A stretch of DNA of 64,000 nt from Hyphomonadaceae bacterium BRH_c29 (GCA_000961695.1 LADW01000041.1:1-64000); one strand, 5' to 3'. Positions 23,842 through 32,636 are shown, counted from the stretch's first letter. Made by a program: numbers and translations. The notes: generated by a model not told the origin, from the sequence alone.

Positions 23842-25919
23842 CAGACAACGCCGATAATATACGGCTTCGTCTTGGCGTTGATTTCCTCATACGCCAGAAC
23901 GGCATTACGAATGCCTTTGCTGACGAGCACGGTCTGAAGGAAGCGGCGGCGGCGGGACGTGGTCGCAATCGATGCAATCACGCCCTTCTTGGCGGCTTCG
24001 TTCAGTTTCGACTGGACCAGATTCGTCAGCTCGCCGAACAGTTCGGGCGGAAGGGCAATGTCGCTGCCGCCATTCTCATTGACGACTTCATACTGAGAAA
24101 ATTTCTGTTCCCAGTTTGTGGAGAGCTGGACCAGTGGCAGACGCCCCTGCTCGTCCTGCAGACGGTCGACAATCTGGAAGGCGAGGCGCTGGCGCACCAA
24201 TTCGACAGAGCGCTGGATGTTCGCACCGGACTGTTTGGCCTCAGCAAGCGTCTCGACGATGAGGAACAGATTGCGGATGGACACCCGCTCTTCCAGCAGC
24301 AGCCGGACAACCGACAGGAGCAGTTCCGGCGTGACCTTGCCGGGAATGTACTCGTCGAGGAACCGGCGGTTGGAGGCAGCCCGGTCGGGGTCGGACACCT
24401 TGGTCAGCGCGTCCAGCGTGTCGAGCATGACCATGCGGGTGAAGATCAGGGAGAAGTTCGACTGGATGACTTCCAGCATGTGCGTTGCCAGAACTTCGAT
24501 CGGCTCAACGGCTGGAATACCGGATGCCGCCAGTTCCTGTTTCTTGCCGGAGGTGAGCCAGCGGGCGGCGGCCTTGTAGACCGGCTCTTTGACCTTCTCG
24601 CCATCGAGGTGCGGCAGTTGATCGTCTTCCAGAAGCGCCAGGACAGACCCCGGCCGGAGGAAACCGGAATCGATCCGGACCCCCTGGATCCGGATACGAT
24701 ATTCGTTTTTCTTCAGGGTCGGATTGTCGGTCATCCGGATCGGCGGCAACACGAACCCGTACTCCTCGGCAATGTACCTTCGGATCTTCTGAATACGGCT
24801 TTCGAACCCATTGTCTCCCAGAAGGACCAGGTTGACGAGGTCCGGGGCGACTTCGAGGTGGATCTCGTCTGCGTGGATGGAGTCGCCGAACTTGACCGGC
24901 TCGGGCAGCGCGTCCTCGGCGCGTTCCTCGGCCTTGGCATCTGCCTTACGGTTCTGCTGGTGAGTCAGCCAGCCCGCAACGCCGAAGCCGATGGCGGCCA
25001 GCATGAACGGAATAAATGGCAAGCCCGGGAACAGGGCGAAGACAAACAGGATGCCGGCAACGATGAACAGCGCCGCCGAGTTCGCGCCAAGCTGGGCAAC
25101 AAGTGCAAGGTCGATCGCGCCGTCTTCCCGGCCCTTCGACAGAAGCATGGCGGCGGCAACCGAGACGATGACAGACGGGATTTGAGAGACGAGACCGTCA
25201 CCGACCGTCAGGATCGAGTAATTGCTGAGCGCTTCGGAGAAGCTGAGATGGTGCACGGTCAGGCCAATCCCGATACCCGCCACAAGGTTCAGCGCCGTGA
25301 TCAACAGACCGGCAATGGCGTCGCCCTTCACGAATTTCGAGGCACCGTCCAGCGAGCCGAGGAAGGCGGCTTCTTCCTGTTCCTTCTGGCGGCGTTTCTT
25401 CGCTTCTTCATGCGAGATCGCCCCAACCGCGAGGTCGGAGTCGATGGCCAGCTGCTTGCCCGGCATGGCATCCAAAGCGAAGCGCGCGCCAACTTCTGCC
25501 ATCCGGCCCGCACCCTTGGTGATGACCATGAAGTTCACGATCACCAGAACGCCAAACACGACGAGGCCGACGAAAAGGTTTCCGCCCATGATGAACATGG
25601 CAAAGCCCTGGATCACGCCGCCCGCTGCATCGGTGCCGGTGTGGCCATCTCCGATGATCAGCTTGGTCGACGACACGTTCAGCGCGAGGCGCAGGATCAG
25701 CGAGGCCAGAAGCACACTTGGAAAGGACGAGAAATCCAGCGGCTTCTCGATGAAAATGGCCGTCGTGAAAATCAGGATGGCAAAGGCGAACGAGCAGGTC
25801 AGGCCAATGTCCATCACCCATGCCGGCACAGGCAGGATCATGACCAGGATGACCATCATCAGGCCGATGGCCAGAAGCGCTGTTGGATTCGACAACCCGA
25901 AGAGTTTCTGAGTCTGCAC
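23841..25919 (-). CDS. flhA: Flagellar export gate protein FlhA
   Basis: A 692-residue protein, normal for FlhA. The N-terminal half has eight membrane helices and the FHIPEP signature region (VITKGAGRMAEVGARFALDAMPGKQLAID). The C-terminal half is the cytoplasmic nonameric ring domain that binds export chaperones. It drives export using the proton motive force. It lies eight bases after fliQ and overlaps fliR by one base. Confidence 0.97.
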   Translation of the reverse strand: MQTQKLFGLSNPTALLAIGLMMVILVMILPVPAWVMDIGLTCSFAFAILIFTTAIFIEKPLDFSSFPSVLLASLILRLALNVSSTKLIIGDGHTGTDAAGGVIQGFAMFIMGGNLFVGLVVFGVLVIVNFMVITKGAGRMAEVGARFALDAMPGKQLAIDSDLAVGAISHEEAKKRRQKEQEEAAFLGSLDGASKFVKGDAIAGLLITALNLVAGIGIGLTVHHLSFSEALSNYSILTVGDGLVSQIPSVIVSVAAAMLLSKGREDGAIDLALVAQLGANSAALFIVAGILFVFALFPGLPFIPFMLAAIGFGVAGWLTHQQNRKADAKAEERAEDALPEPVKFGDSIHADEIHLEVAPDLVNLVLLGDNGFESRIQKIRRYIAEEYGFVLPPIRMTDNPTLKKNEYRIRIQGVRIDSGFLRPGSVLALLEDDQLPHLDGEKVKEPVYKAAARWLTSGKKQELAASGIPAVEPIEVLATHMLEVIQSNFSLIFTRMVMLDTLDALTKVSDPDRAASNRRFLDEYIPGKVTPELLLSVVRLLLEERVSIRNLFLIVETLAEAKQSGANIQRSVELVRQRLAFQIVDRLQDEQGRLPLVQLSTNWEQKFSQYEVVNENGGSDIALPPELFGELTNLVQSKLNEAAKKGVIASIATTSRRRRFLQTVLVSKGIRNAVLAYEEINAKTKPYIIGVV

Positions 25920-25927
25920 GGATGGGC

Positions 25928-26191
25928 CTATTCTGAGATAATCGGTAAGACGTAATTATTGAACAAATCGAGCGCGATGCGGGTCATGTAGCCAAGCGAC
26001 AGAAAGAACACGACGACCACGGCAAAGATCTTCGGAATGAAGGTCAGCGTCATTTCCTGGATCGAGGTCAGCGCCTGCAGCAGACCGATCACAAAGCCCA
26101 GCACCAGCGTCGTCACCAGGATCGGCATCGCCATCATGGCAGCGCCCCAGATGTGCGCGCGAAGGATTTCGAAGATCTCTGACTCAGACAT
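25928..26191 (-). CDS. fliQ: Flagellar export protein FliQ
   Basis: An 87-residue protein with two membrane helices and the conserved core MMAMPILVTTLVLGFVIGLLQALTSIQEMTLTF (read as two parts around GLLQA). FliQ packs around FliP/FliR in the export gate. Length is normal (about 88). It sits between fliE and flhA with short gaps. Confidence 0.95.
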   Translation of the reverse strand: MSESEIFEILRAHIWGAAMMAMPILVTTLVLGFVIGLLQALTSIQEMTLTFIPKIFAVVVVFFLSLGYMTRIALDLFNNYVLPIISE

Positions 26192-26206
26192 GCCCTGCCT
26201 CGGACC

Positions 26207-26512
26207 CTAGACCGGCATCCGCAGCAGTTCCTGATAGGCTTCCACAACCTTGTCGCGGATCGTCACGGCTGCATCGAGCATCATTTCGGCATTGGCGAGC
26301 GCGGCAACCATGGCATGCGGATCGGCTCCAGAGACCGCAGTCTGCATGGCCGAACCTTCTGCCTGCTGCAGGGCTGACCGGAAATCGGAAATCCCCTCGG
26401 CAACGACGTTCTTTTCACCGCCCGTCTTGGCCGCAGCGCCAGCCGAGCCGGCAGCCTCCGCAGGACGCGTGGTATTGAGCGCCGTATAGGCGTTAAACCC
26501 CACAATCGACAT
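26207..26512 (-). CDS. fliE: Flagellar hook-basal body protein FliE
   Basis: A 101-residue protein joining the MS-ring/export gate to the proximal rod. The C-terminal two thirds (FRSALQQAE, MVAALANAEMMLDAAVTIRDKVVEAYQELLRMPV) match the family pattern; the N-terminus is a flexible Ala-rich stretch. It is in the usual flgB-flgC-fliE order, 23 bases after flgC. Confidence 0.93.
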   Translation of the reverse strand: MSIVGFNAYTALNTTRPAEAAGSAGAAAKTGGEKNVVAEGISDFRSALQQAEGSAMQTAVSGADPHAMVAALANAEMMLDAAVTIRDKVVEAYQELLRMPV

Positions 26513-26535
26513 GACCCATCTCCCCTCTTACCGCC

Positions 26536-26919
26536 TCAGCGGCGTAAAACATCCAACAGGGACTGGTACATCGTCCGCGCCTGTTGGAACGCGTTCAGAT
26601 TGGCTTCGTAGGTACGATTGGCATCGCGCAGATCCGCCATTTCCGTCATCAGGGAAACATTGGACATGGTGACGTACCCTTCCTGGTCGGCCATGGGATG
26701 AGACGGGTCGTACTCCCGTTCGCCCGGTGACTCATCCAGCATGACCTTGGTGGCACTGAAATCCGCGCCCTGACCGGGCAGCGCTTCCTGAAGCAGCAGC
26801 TTGCGGCGGTATCCGGGCGTGTCGACGTTCGAGATGTTCTCGGAGGCGACGGTGATGCGTTGCTGCTCCAGCGACATGCCGGAGACTGCCTGCATCATGA
26901 TGGTCTTCAGCGGATTCAT
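26536..26919 (-). CDS. flgC: Flagellar proximal rod protein FlgC
   Basis: A 127-residue rod protein. It has the N-terminal flagellar rod motif (SLEQQRITVASENISNVDTPGYRRK) and a C-terminal helix (MADLRDANRTYEANLNAFQQARTMYQSLLDVLRR in family register). It is exported without a cleaved signal. It follows flgB by 11 bases. Confidence 0.95.
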   Translation of the reverse strand: MNPLKTIMMQAVSGMSLEQQRITVASENISNVDTPGYRRKLLLQEALPGQGADFSATKVMLDESPGEREYDPSHPMADQEGYVTMSNVSLMTEMADLRDANRTYEANLNAFQQARTMYQSLLDVLRR

Positions 26920-26930
26920 TCAGACCTCCC

Positions 26931-27290
26931 TCAATACTTGCCGAGCGCGGTGCGCATCAGTTGAAGTGATTTCGAATAGACCGTCAGCGCCTGGTCGTGC
27001 TGACTGGCGGCTTCCGCAGACCGGAACAGCTCCATCTCGACACTCACCGAGTTTCCGCTGGGAGACTCCGGCGTGTTCGCGTCAACCATCTTGAACGACG
27101 TGTTGAGCCCCGTATGCGCAGCAGCACCACCCGCCGCGCGCTTCAGATAGGCGTCGAACGATTCAAGCTGTTTCGCCTTGTAACCGGGCTCATCGGCGTG
27201 CGCGATATTGGTCGCGCTCACCTTCTGGCTTTCCGCAGCATACCGCGCCATTGCGCCGTAGATCTCGAAGAGCGGGAGCTGGGAAATCAT
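26931..27290 (-). CDS. flgB: Flagellar proximal rod protein FlgB
   Basis: A 119-residue rod protein with the segment VSATNIAHADEPGYKAKQ, the rod signature (N-I-A-N-x-x-T-P-G-Y type, here AHADEPGY). It is the first gene of the long minus-strand operon running to flhB and possibly dusA. Its upstream region, shared with fliI on the other strand, contains TTAAC and GTTAAC motifs suited to CtrA-type control. Confidence 0.93.
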   Translation of the reverse strand: MISQLPLFEIYGAMARYAAESQKVSATNIAHADEPGYKAKQLESFDAYLKRAAGGAAAHTGLNTSFKMVDANTPESPSGNSVSVEMELFRSAEAASQHDQALTVYSKSLQLMRTALGKY

Positions 27291-27306
27291 GACGGATTCG
27301 CCTTCT

Positions 27307-27354
27307 TTAACTCGTTAACCAGATTTCAATGGATATGTTGAACAAAGAGTTAAC
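27307..27354. promoter_or_regulatory. TTAAC-rich divergent control region between flgB and fliI
   Basis: TTAACTCGTTAA (27307-27318) is a near-perfect inverted repeat of TTAAC, and GTTAAC recurs at 27349-27354. Caulobacter CtrA binds TTAA-n7-TTAA and TTAAC half-sites at early flagellar promoters. The spacing here is not the full consensus, so binding is possible but unproven. Confidence 0.4.
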
Positions 27355-27385
27355 CCAGAAGCCGGTTTTGTTAGGATTTAGCAGA

Positions 27386-28735
27386 ATGCCGATGTCGGCC
27401 AGCGCCGCCTCCCTCACGCTCTACACCTTGTGGGGGACCGTTACCGAGGTCGCGCCTGGCATGGTAAAAATCGCTGGAATCAGCGAACTGGCTGGCATTG
27501 GCAATGAAATAATCATTGAAAAACAGGACATGACCGTCCTGGGAGAAATCCTGTCGATTTCCGGGGAGAGCGTCACGGCACTGCTTTTCTCACCCTGTGA
27601 TGCGATCCGTATCGGCGATGCCGTCCAGATCCAGCAGGAACCCCGGATCGAGCCCGGTGACCACTGGCTGGGCCAGATCATTAACTATCGCGGCGATGTC
27701 ACCGGCACCAATGCGCCCCCCCCGCCCGCACACGCGACCAACCGCCGCCTGAACACCGCGCCCCTGCCAGCGCATGCCCGACGCGGCATCGGCGACCGGC
27801 TGGCATCCGGCTGGATGGTCACCGATACGCTGCTGCCGATCTGCCAGGGCCAGCGCCTCGGCCTGTTCGCAGGCTCGGGCGTCGGTAAATCCACCTTTCT
27901 CGGCTCGCTCGCAGCAGGCCTTGAAGCGGACCGGGTCGTCATCGCGCTGATCGGCGAACGCTCACGCGAGGTGAATGACTTCGTCCGCAAGACGTTGCCC
28001 CAATCCATCATGTCGAAGACCGTGGTTGTCGCAGCCACCGCCAGCGAGCCGCCCGGCGCCAAGAAGCGGGCCGCCTATTGCGCCATGACCACCGCCGAAC
28101 ACTTCCGGGACGAAGGACACAATGTCCTCATCCTGTTCGACTCCATCACGCGCTTCGCCGAAGCCCACCGCGAGACCGCGCTGATGGCCGGTGAAACCCC
28201 GGCGCTCAACGCCTTTCCACCATCGACTGTCCGGGTCATCGCGGAACTAGCCGAGCGTTCTGGCCCCGGCCTGGGCAACAAGGGTGACATCACGGCCGTT
28301 TACTCCGTCCTCGTCGCTGGGTCTGATATGGAAGAACCGGTCGCCGATATGATCCGCGGCATCCTGGATGGCCACATCATCCTGTCGCGGCAGATCGCCG
28401 AGCGCCAGCGCTATCCCGCCATCGACGTTCTGCGCTCTGTCTCGCGCGCCCTGCCCCATGCGGCGACCGAGGATGAAAACGCGACCATCCGACAATGCCG
28501 CCGCACGCTGGCATTGTACGAAGAACTCGAACCCATGCTCAGGGCAAACCTCTACGAATTCGGCAGGGATGCGGAATCGGATGGAGCAATTGCCCTCTTC
28601 CCAGCGCTTGATCGCTTCATGGGCACAAAGAACAATGCCGATATACCGGCTGCGTTTGCAGAACTTCGGAAAATCCTGGGGTCGGCCAGCGCGGAACCAG
28701 GCAGCGCCGAGGTGCCGCCTAGCTCAGCAAGCTGA
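27386..28735 (+). CDS. fliI: Flagellum-specific ATPase FliI
   Basis: An export ATPase related to F1-beta. From the ATG at 27386 (AGGA nine bases upstream) it is 449 residues; ATGs from 27329 would add 19 residues and lack a ribosome site. Walker A is AGSGVGKST, Walker B is ILFDSITR, and family segments GERSREVNDFV and RSGPGLGNKGDITAVYSVL are present. It is divergent from flgB, and its 3' end overlaps the DUF1217-type gene by 17 bases. fliJ does not follow it, unlike the common order; a candidate lies after flhB. Confidence 0.95.
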   Translation: MPMSASAASLTLYTLWGTVTEVAPGMVKIAGISELAGIGNEIIIEKQDMTVLGEILSISGESVTALLFSPCDAIRIGDAVQIQQEPRIEPGDHWLGQIINYRGDVTGTNAPPPPAHATNRRLNTAPLPAHARRGIGDRLASGWMVTDTLLPICQGQRLGLFAGSGVGKSTFLGSLAAGLEADRVVIALIGERSREVNDFVRKTLPQSIMSKTVVVAATASEPPGAKKRAAYCAMTTAEHFRDEGHNVLILFDSITRFAEAHRETALMAGETPALNAFPPSTVRVIAELAERSGPGLGNKGDITAVYSVLVAGSDMEEPVADMIRGILDGHIILSRQIAERQRYPAIDVLRSVSRALPHAATEDENATIRQCRRTLALYEELEPMLRANLYEFGRDAESDGAIALFPALDRFMGTKNNADIPAAFAELRKILGSASAEPGSAEVPPSSAS

Positions 28736-29549
28736 GGAACAGGTTCTCGCTGCCCTGACTGCCGATCCCGCCGCCGAGCAATGTCAGCGCAGCCGATGCG
28801 GACGAGTAAGACGTCGATCCATTTTCGATCGTGTCCATCGCCAGATAGCGCTGGATCATCTTTTCGGTGGCGGCCGGCGTACTGAGGTCGGACATGTCGC
28901 TGATCCCCAGAACAGATGTGATCCGCTCTTTAAGAATATCGGCCTGACGGTCGAGGTCCAGGTTGCTGATCCCGTCGGGAAGGTTGAACGCCGTCTCCAT
29001 CACCGTGCGCGTCGGCACATCGCCGAGAATTCGGTAGAGGATCGTCTTGTCACTGGACTCGGTACCGGTAATCTTTGAAATCTCGGATTGGTAGTTCAGC
29101 GCGAGACGCATTGTGTCGTCGACCTCGCCAACCGCAGACTGGAATGATTGCGCCTCATAATTGACGGCAACCTTGGCACGCTGATTCGAAGACAGGAGAA
29201 TCTTGCCATCGATCGGAAACAGCGTCTCCGCGAATTCTGTATACTTGGTATTGTTCAAGCGCGGTAGAAAAGTGCTCTCCGGATCGGCAACTTCTTCCAG
29301 CGCCTTGCGGATGAAGCCGGTCTTCCATTCCTCGCCGGACAGCCCAAACGCGGTCATAGTAATGCGGACGAGGCGTTTGTCCTTCAGAAAATCCTCTACC
29401 GACACAGAGCTGGAAAACTTGTCCAGCATATAATCCCGGTCATTCCGGACTTGCGGCGACTCCGTGAAACTCTCGAGTTGGCGCGTATACGTCGACTGCA
29501 GGAACTGCCAGCCTCCAATTCCGGAAAGCGGGATCGCCGGCTGGAACAT
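28719..29549 (-). CDS. DUF1217-type flagellar-cluster protein
   Basis: A 276-residue soluble helical protein starting MFQPAIPLSGIGGWQFLQSTY. The segments ESFTESPQVRNDRDYMLDKF, FLKDKRLVRITMTAFGLSGEEWKTGFIRKALEE and DIPLILYRILGDVPTRTVMETAFNLP-like text resemble DUF1217, a family found in alphaproteobacterial flagellar clusters with no settled role. It begins four bases before the end of flbT, so it is the last gene of the flaF-flbT operon. The frame opens further upstream to 29621 but overlaps flbT. A motor or flagellin-assembly role is inferred from context. Confidence 0.65.
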   Translation of the reverse strand: MFQPAIPLSGIGGWQFLQSTYTRQLESFTESPQVRNDRDYMLDKFSSSVSVEDFLKDKRLVRITMTAFGLSGEEWKTGFIRKALEEVADPESTFLPRLNNTKYTEFAETLFPIDGKILLSSNQRAKVAVNYEAQSFQSAVGEVDDTMRLALNYQSEISKITGTESSDKTILYRILGDVPTRTVMETAFNLPDGISNLDLDRQADILKERITSVLGISDMSDLSTPAATEKMIQRYLAMDTIENGSTSYSSASAALTLLGGGIGSQGSENLFLSLLS

Positions 29550-29553
29550 GATG

Positions 29554-29988
29554 TCAGGCGACCTTCGCCTCGGGCATGCGCATGGAGCCGCGCACCGGCA
29601 AGGCCAGAAGTTCCGCTTCAATCGGCAGGATCTGACGCAGATGGCACATGGCCGAATAGTAGTTCCCGCGCTCCACCATGGAGCGCAGCACCGGAATCAG
29701 GTCGCCATCAATGTGCCCGAACGCATCTTCCAGACGGGCGCATTCGGCATCGATTGCAGGCAGCGTCGTCTCTTCCTTGAGGTCACCCGTCACGAGAAGC
29801 TGGATCGCATAGTAAACCTGCTTGACCGGCGTATCGACCTCTTCCGGACGCATCGCATCGCGGCAACGCAAGACCCGGGCATCGCCTTCGACGACACGAA
29901 TGCGCGCTGGCTTGTCGCCATTTTCGAGCGTCGCGCCATTGACGATAAACCGCTCACCTGGCGCAATTTTGAAAACGAGACCGGACAT
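29554..29988 (-). CDS. flbT: Flagellin mRNA regulator FlbT
   Basis: A 144-residue protein with the FlbT pattern (LVFKIAPGERFIVNGATLENGDKPARI, LRCRDAMRPEEVDTPVKQVYYAIQLL). In Caulobacter FlbT represses flagellin translation by acting on the flagellin mRNA leader; in some other alphaproteobacteria it is needed for flagellin expression. Its ATG shares one base with the flaF stop, so they are coupled. The flagellin gene lies just upstream of flaF. Confidence 0.93.
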   Translation of the reverse strand: MSGLVFKIAPGERFIVNGATLENGDKPARIRVVEGDARVLRCRDAMRPEEVDTPVKQVYYAIQLLVTGDLKEETTLPAIDAECARLEDAFGHIDGDLIPVLRSMVERGNYYSAMCHLRQILPIEAELLALPVRGSMRMPEAKVA

Positions 29989-30377
29989 CAGAGACCCTCC
30001 CCAGCGGCTGGGGCCGCGCTCGCGCCAGACAGCCCCATCATGATCGACTGATTGATTTCGATCAGGTCAGCGATATCTCCGCTACCGGACAATATTTTCA
30101 TGCTGTTTTGACGGACAAACTCGGCGAGATACAGAAGGCTACGCTTCATCTCCTCCGGTAAAGCGTTGCCCGGATTGAGAAGATCGATCGCGATCGTCGT
30201 CCACAATTGCTGATTCCGGTGAATGGCCTCTGCCCAGTCTGTTGGTTGAACAGTGTCGGCATCAGAAACGTTGCGCAGTTCGTTCGTGATCTGCTGGAAT
30301 AACGCAATTTCTAAGTCTTTTTCCCCAGCAGTGCGTTGCGTGACCTCACCATAAGCCTTGAAAGCAAGTGACTGCAA
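29988..30377 (-). CDS. flaF: Flagellar biosynthesis regulator FlaF
   Basis: A 129-residue helical protein with family features (AYGEVTQRTAGEKDLEIALFQQITNEL, NQQLWTTIAIDLLNPGNALPEEMKRSLLYLAEFV). FlaF is needed for flagellin synthesis or secretion in Caulobacter and works opposite FlbT. The start is TTG at 30377, decided by a perfect AGGAGG five bases upstream. It lies 68 bases downstream of the flagellin gene on the same strand. Confidence 0.92.
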   Translation of the reverse strand: MQSLAFKAYGEVTQRTAGEKDLEIALFQQITNELRNVSDADTVQPTDWAEAIHRNQQLWTTIAIDLLNPGNALPEEMKRSLLYLAEFVRQNSMKILSGSGDIADLIEINQSIMMGLSGASAAPAAGEGL

Positions 30378-30407
30378 TGCGTCCTCCTGGAGTAACTAGG
30401 GCGACGG

Positions 30408-30431
30408 CCCGGAAACCATCAGGCTTCCGGG
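30408..30431 (-). other. Inverted repeat between flagellin and flaF
   Basis: CCCGGAA (30408-30414) pairs with TTCCGGG (30425-30431). On the minus strand the hairpin lies just after the flagellin stop but has no following T-run, so it may stabilise the flagellin mRNA end rather than terminate it. Confidence 0.4.
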
Positions 30432-30445
30432 CTGCCGGGTTGATA

Positions 30446-31693
30446 TTAGCGGAACAGCGACAGCAGCTGCTGCGGCGCTTTGTTAGCGATAGACAGTGAC
30501 TGGACGCCCAACTGCTGCTGGACCTGAAGGGCCTGCAGTTTTGCCGAGGCAGCTTCCATGTCGGCATCGACGAGACCACCGATCCCAGAAGTCATGGAGT
30601 CGATCAGCGAACCTACGAAGTCAGTCTGGTTCTCAATACGGGTCTGCGACGAACCGAAGGCAGCAGCGGCGTCGATGGACGTCTGCAGCAGCGATTCGAT
30701 CGAGGTCAGAGCAGATGTCGCGCCAGCATCCGAGGTCACGTCAATGTTGGCAATGGCGCCAAGGCCGCCCGGCGTTGCGGCAGCCGTACCACCGGTCGCC
30801 GATTCAGCCGTCAGCGTGAGGTTTTGGCCCGACGAGTTGGTGATCGTGATCACATCATCTGTGCGGGAAACCGAGTAGTTGGTATCGCCGGTAGCCGAGA
30901 GGAAGGCACTTACCTGGCTGGAGAGGGCTGCAGCAACCGAATTGGCGCTGTCATTCGTTCCAGCAACGTATTCAAACGTGCGCTGACCGATGCTGTTGGC
31001 GGTGGCCGAGTCATCGAGGACGAGGCGGTAGGAGTTACCGTCAGCGACCGATGCGATGGTGATAGCCTGCGAAGCACCATCAGCAACCGTAGCGCCCGTG
31101 CCAGCAGCGGTGCCGCCATTGTTGATGATCGTCGTGTCGGTGACGGCCGTTGCACCGAACGTCGCGCCCGATGCCGTGTTGCTGATCGACAGGTCCTGAC
31201 GGGCGACGTTGATGTAAGAAGCGGAAACCGAGCCGCCGGAGCTGCGGTCAAGCGACGACAGGATTTTCATGTCAGCCGAAGACGAGCCGTCGATCAGGTT
31301 CAGGCCGTTGAACTGAGCAGCGCCGACAACGGAGCCAATGTTTTCACGGATCTCACCGATCTGGGTCTGGATCTTCGAGCGATCAACGTTTGCGCCCTGT
31401 GCGCTGACGATCAGGCTCTTCATGTCCTGGAGAAGCTCAGTGACTTTCTCAGAAGCCACACGCGCGACACCGACGGTGGATGAGCCAAGGTTCAGTGAGT
31501 CGGAGATGGTTTTGAAGCTTTCCACGTCGGTCGACATGACCGTGGAGATCGCCCAGATCGCCGCATTGTCTTTAGCGCTTGAAACAGATTTGCCTGTCGA
31601 GATCTCATTTTGAACCGAAGCAAGATCCATATTGATATTGCGCAGCGTGTCGAGAGCGACCATCGAACTGGTATTAGTCAGAATACTGGACAT
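30446..31693 (-). CDS. Flagellin
   Basis: A 415-residue filament subunit. N-terminal D0/D1: SSILTNTSSMVALDTLRNINMDLASVQNEISTGKSVSSAKDNAAIWAIS in family register. C-terminal D1/D0: SSQTRIENQTDFVGSLIDSMTSGIGGLVDADMEAASAKLQALQVQQQLG and a Phe-Arg end. The central about 200 residues are Ser/Thr/Ala-rich and variable. No second flagellin was seen in the window. A GG-n10-GC element lies about 78 bases upstream, and flaF and flbT follow directly. Confidence 0.97.
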   Translation of the reverse strand: MSSILTNTSSMVALDTLRNINMDLASVQNEISTGKSVSSAKDNAAIWAISTVMSTDVESFKTISDSLNLGSSTVGVARVASEKVTELLQDMKSLIVSAQGANVDRSKIQTQIGEIRENIGSVVGAAQFNGLNLIDGSSSADMKILSSLDRSSGGSVSASYINVARQDLSISNTASGATFGATAVTDTTIINNGGTAAGTGATVADGASQAITIASVADGNSYRLVLDDSATANSIGQRTFEYVAGTNDSANSVAAALSSQVSAFLSATGDTNYSVSRTDDVITITNSSGQNLTLTAESATGGTAAATPGGLGAIANIDVTSDAGATSALTSIESLLQTSIDAAAAFGSSQTRIENQTDFVGSLIDSMTSGIGGLVDADMEAASAKLQALQVQQQLGVQSLSIANKAPQQLLSLFR

Positions 31694-31768
31694 TTTTTAT
31701 TCCCATCCCTTAAGGAACGAGGCCTGCGAACTAAGCGCGGCCCGATTGATGTTCTTTTGTCATCCTGA

Positions 31769-31786
31769 CTGCGGAAATACCGCCAA
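31769..31786 (-). promoter_or_regulatory. Candidate sigma-54 promoter of the flagellin gene
   Basis: On the minus strand TTGGCGGTATTTCCGCAG has GG-n10-GC with TTGGC at -24 and GCA at -12, a fair match to TTGGCAC-n5-TTGCA. It places transcription start about 65 bases before the flagellin ATG at 31693. Late flagellar genes in Caulobacter use sigma-54, so the class fits. Confidence 0.5.
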
Positions 31787-31842
31787 CCCCTCCAGGTTTC
31801 CCGTTCTGGATACAGGCTGGTCATGTACAACCAGTTAACCAG

Positions 31843-32223
31843 TCAGGCCTTTTTCTGGAATTGTCCGGTGATTTCGGTAAACGCCACCCTGCCCCCGGTT
31901 TGGGTATAGGATCCGACATAGGCATTGGCGTGCTGAGACTCCAGACGATGGATTGCGCTGCGCAGCCCGTTGCGGATTGCATCGAAGTGGACGGCATTTT
32001 CTTTTGCCAGCACAACGATCTCAGTCATCGGTTGGCGATACATCACAGGCACGTCAGCCGGATCCAATGTTCCGAACGCATTCTGAAGTTCATCCATCGC
32101 AGCAAGCTTGATATCCGCAAGAGATATTGTCTCGCGCGGCTGGCCAGATATCAGGAGTTGCCTTTCCTCGATCAGCGCGTCTTTTAGACGAGATATTTCC
32201 TGCTGTATGAGCGCATGGGTCAT
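31843..32223 (-). CDS. flgN: FlgN-like export chaperone
   Basis: A 126-residue helical protein beginning MTHALIQQEISRLKDALIEERQLLISG, with a mid-segment IKLAAMDELQNAFG and a C-terminal helix ending in ESQHANAYVGSYTQTGG. This resembles FlgN, the chaperone for hook-junction proteins FlgK and FlgL, although identity is low across the family. The ATG overlaps the stop of the rod-binding gene by four bases. flgK and flgL occur at 44-46 kb. Confidence 0.6.
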   Translation of the reverse strand: MTHALIQQEISRLKDALIEERQLLISGQPRETISLADIKLAAMDELQNAFGTLDPADVPVMYRQPMTEIVVLAKENAVHFDAIRNGLRSAIHRLESQHANAYVGSYTQTGGRVAFTEITGQFQKKA

Positions 32224-32540
32224 ATCGCGTCATCCTGTTGCGGTTGTTGGTGCGCGGCGATGGAGCGATCGACCGCTTCACCAAGGCCCATCGGGTGCGC
32301 TTTGGAAAGGTCCGCTGCAATCGACTCCACGACATAACGCGAGAATGTCTCAGCTGCCTGCCCGCCACCTTGCGCGAACGCCTTGTCCAGACCGGCATAG
32401 GTCAGCATCTCGGTCCACAGCATCTGTTCGAAACGTTTTCCGATCTCGGACGGTTCTGATTTCTCTCCCAATGGTTCGGGCTTGGTCTGCCCGGTGGCCA
32501 CTGTTGGCGTGAAACTCTGGACTGAGACAGGCATCGTCAT
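32220..32540 (-). CDS. flgJ: Rod-binding protein (FlgJ N-terminal domain type)
   Basis: A 106-residue protein carrying the rod-binding domain only: RFEQMLWTEMLTYAGLDKAFAQGGGQAAETFSRYVVESIAADLSK in family register. It lacks the muramidase domain found on enterobacterial FlgJ, as in many alphaproteobacteria where a separate lytic enzyme is used. The start MTMPVSVQSF at 32540 has GGGGAG upstream; the frame runs back to 32573 without one. It overlaps the flgN-like gene by four bases. Confidence 0.8.
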   Translation of the reverse strand: MTMPVSVQSFTPTVATGQTKPEPLGEKSEPSEIGKRFEQMLWTEMLTYAGLDKAFAQGGGQAAETFSRYVVESIAADLSKAHPMGLGEAVDRSIAAHQQPQQDDAI

Positions 32541-32621
32541 CTCTTGCTCCCCCGGATCTGGAACTGACCTCAAATCGGGCCGTCGAAATCAGAACAAAAA
32601 CTCAGCCACAAGTCAGCCGCG

Positions 32622-32636
32622 TTAACGCTGTTTTCA
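32622..32636 (+). promoter_or_regulatory. CtrA-like site upstream of fliK
   Basis: TTAA-CGCTGTT-TTCA is one base off the TTAA-n7-TTAA CtrA consensus. It lies 53 bases upstream of fliK and in the shared region with the rod-binding gene on the other strand. Possible, not proven. Confidence 0.3.

Noticed and set aside
24480-25955. Long plus-strand open frame (491 codons) opposite flhA
   Set aside because: Exactly antisense to a fully conserved FlhA; low-complexity His/Gln/Asp/Arg text with no domain.
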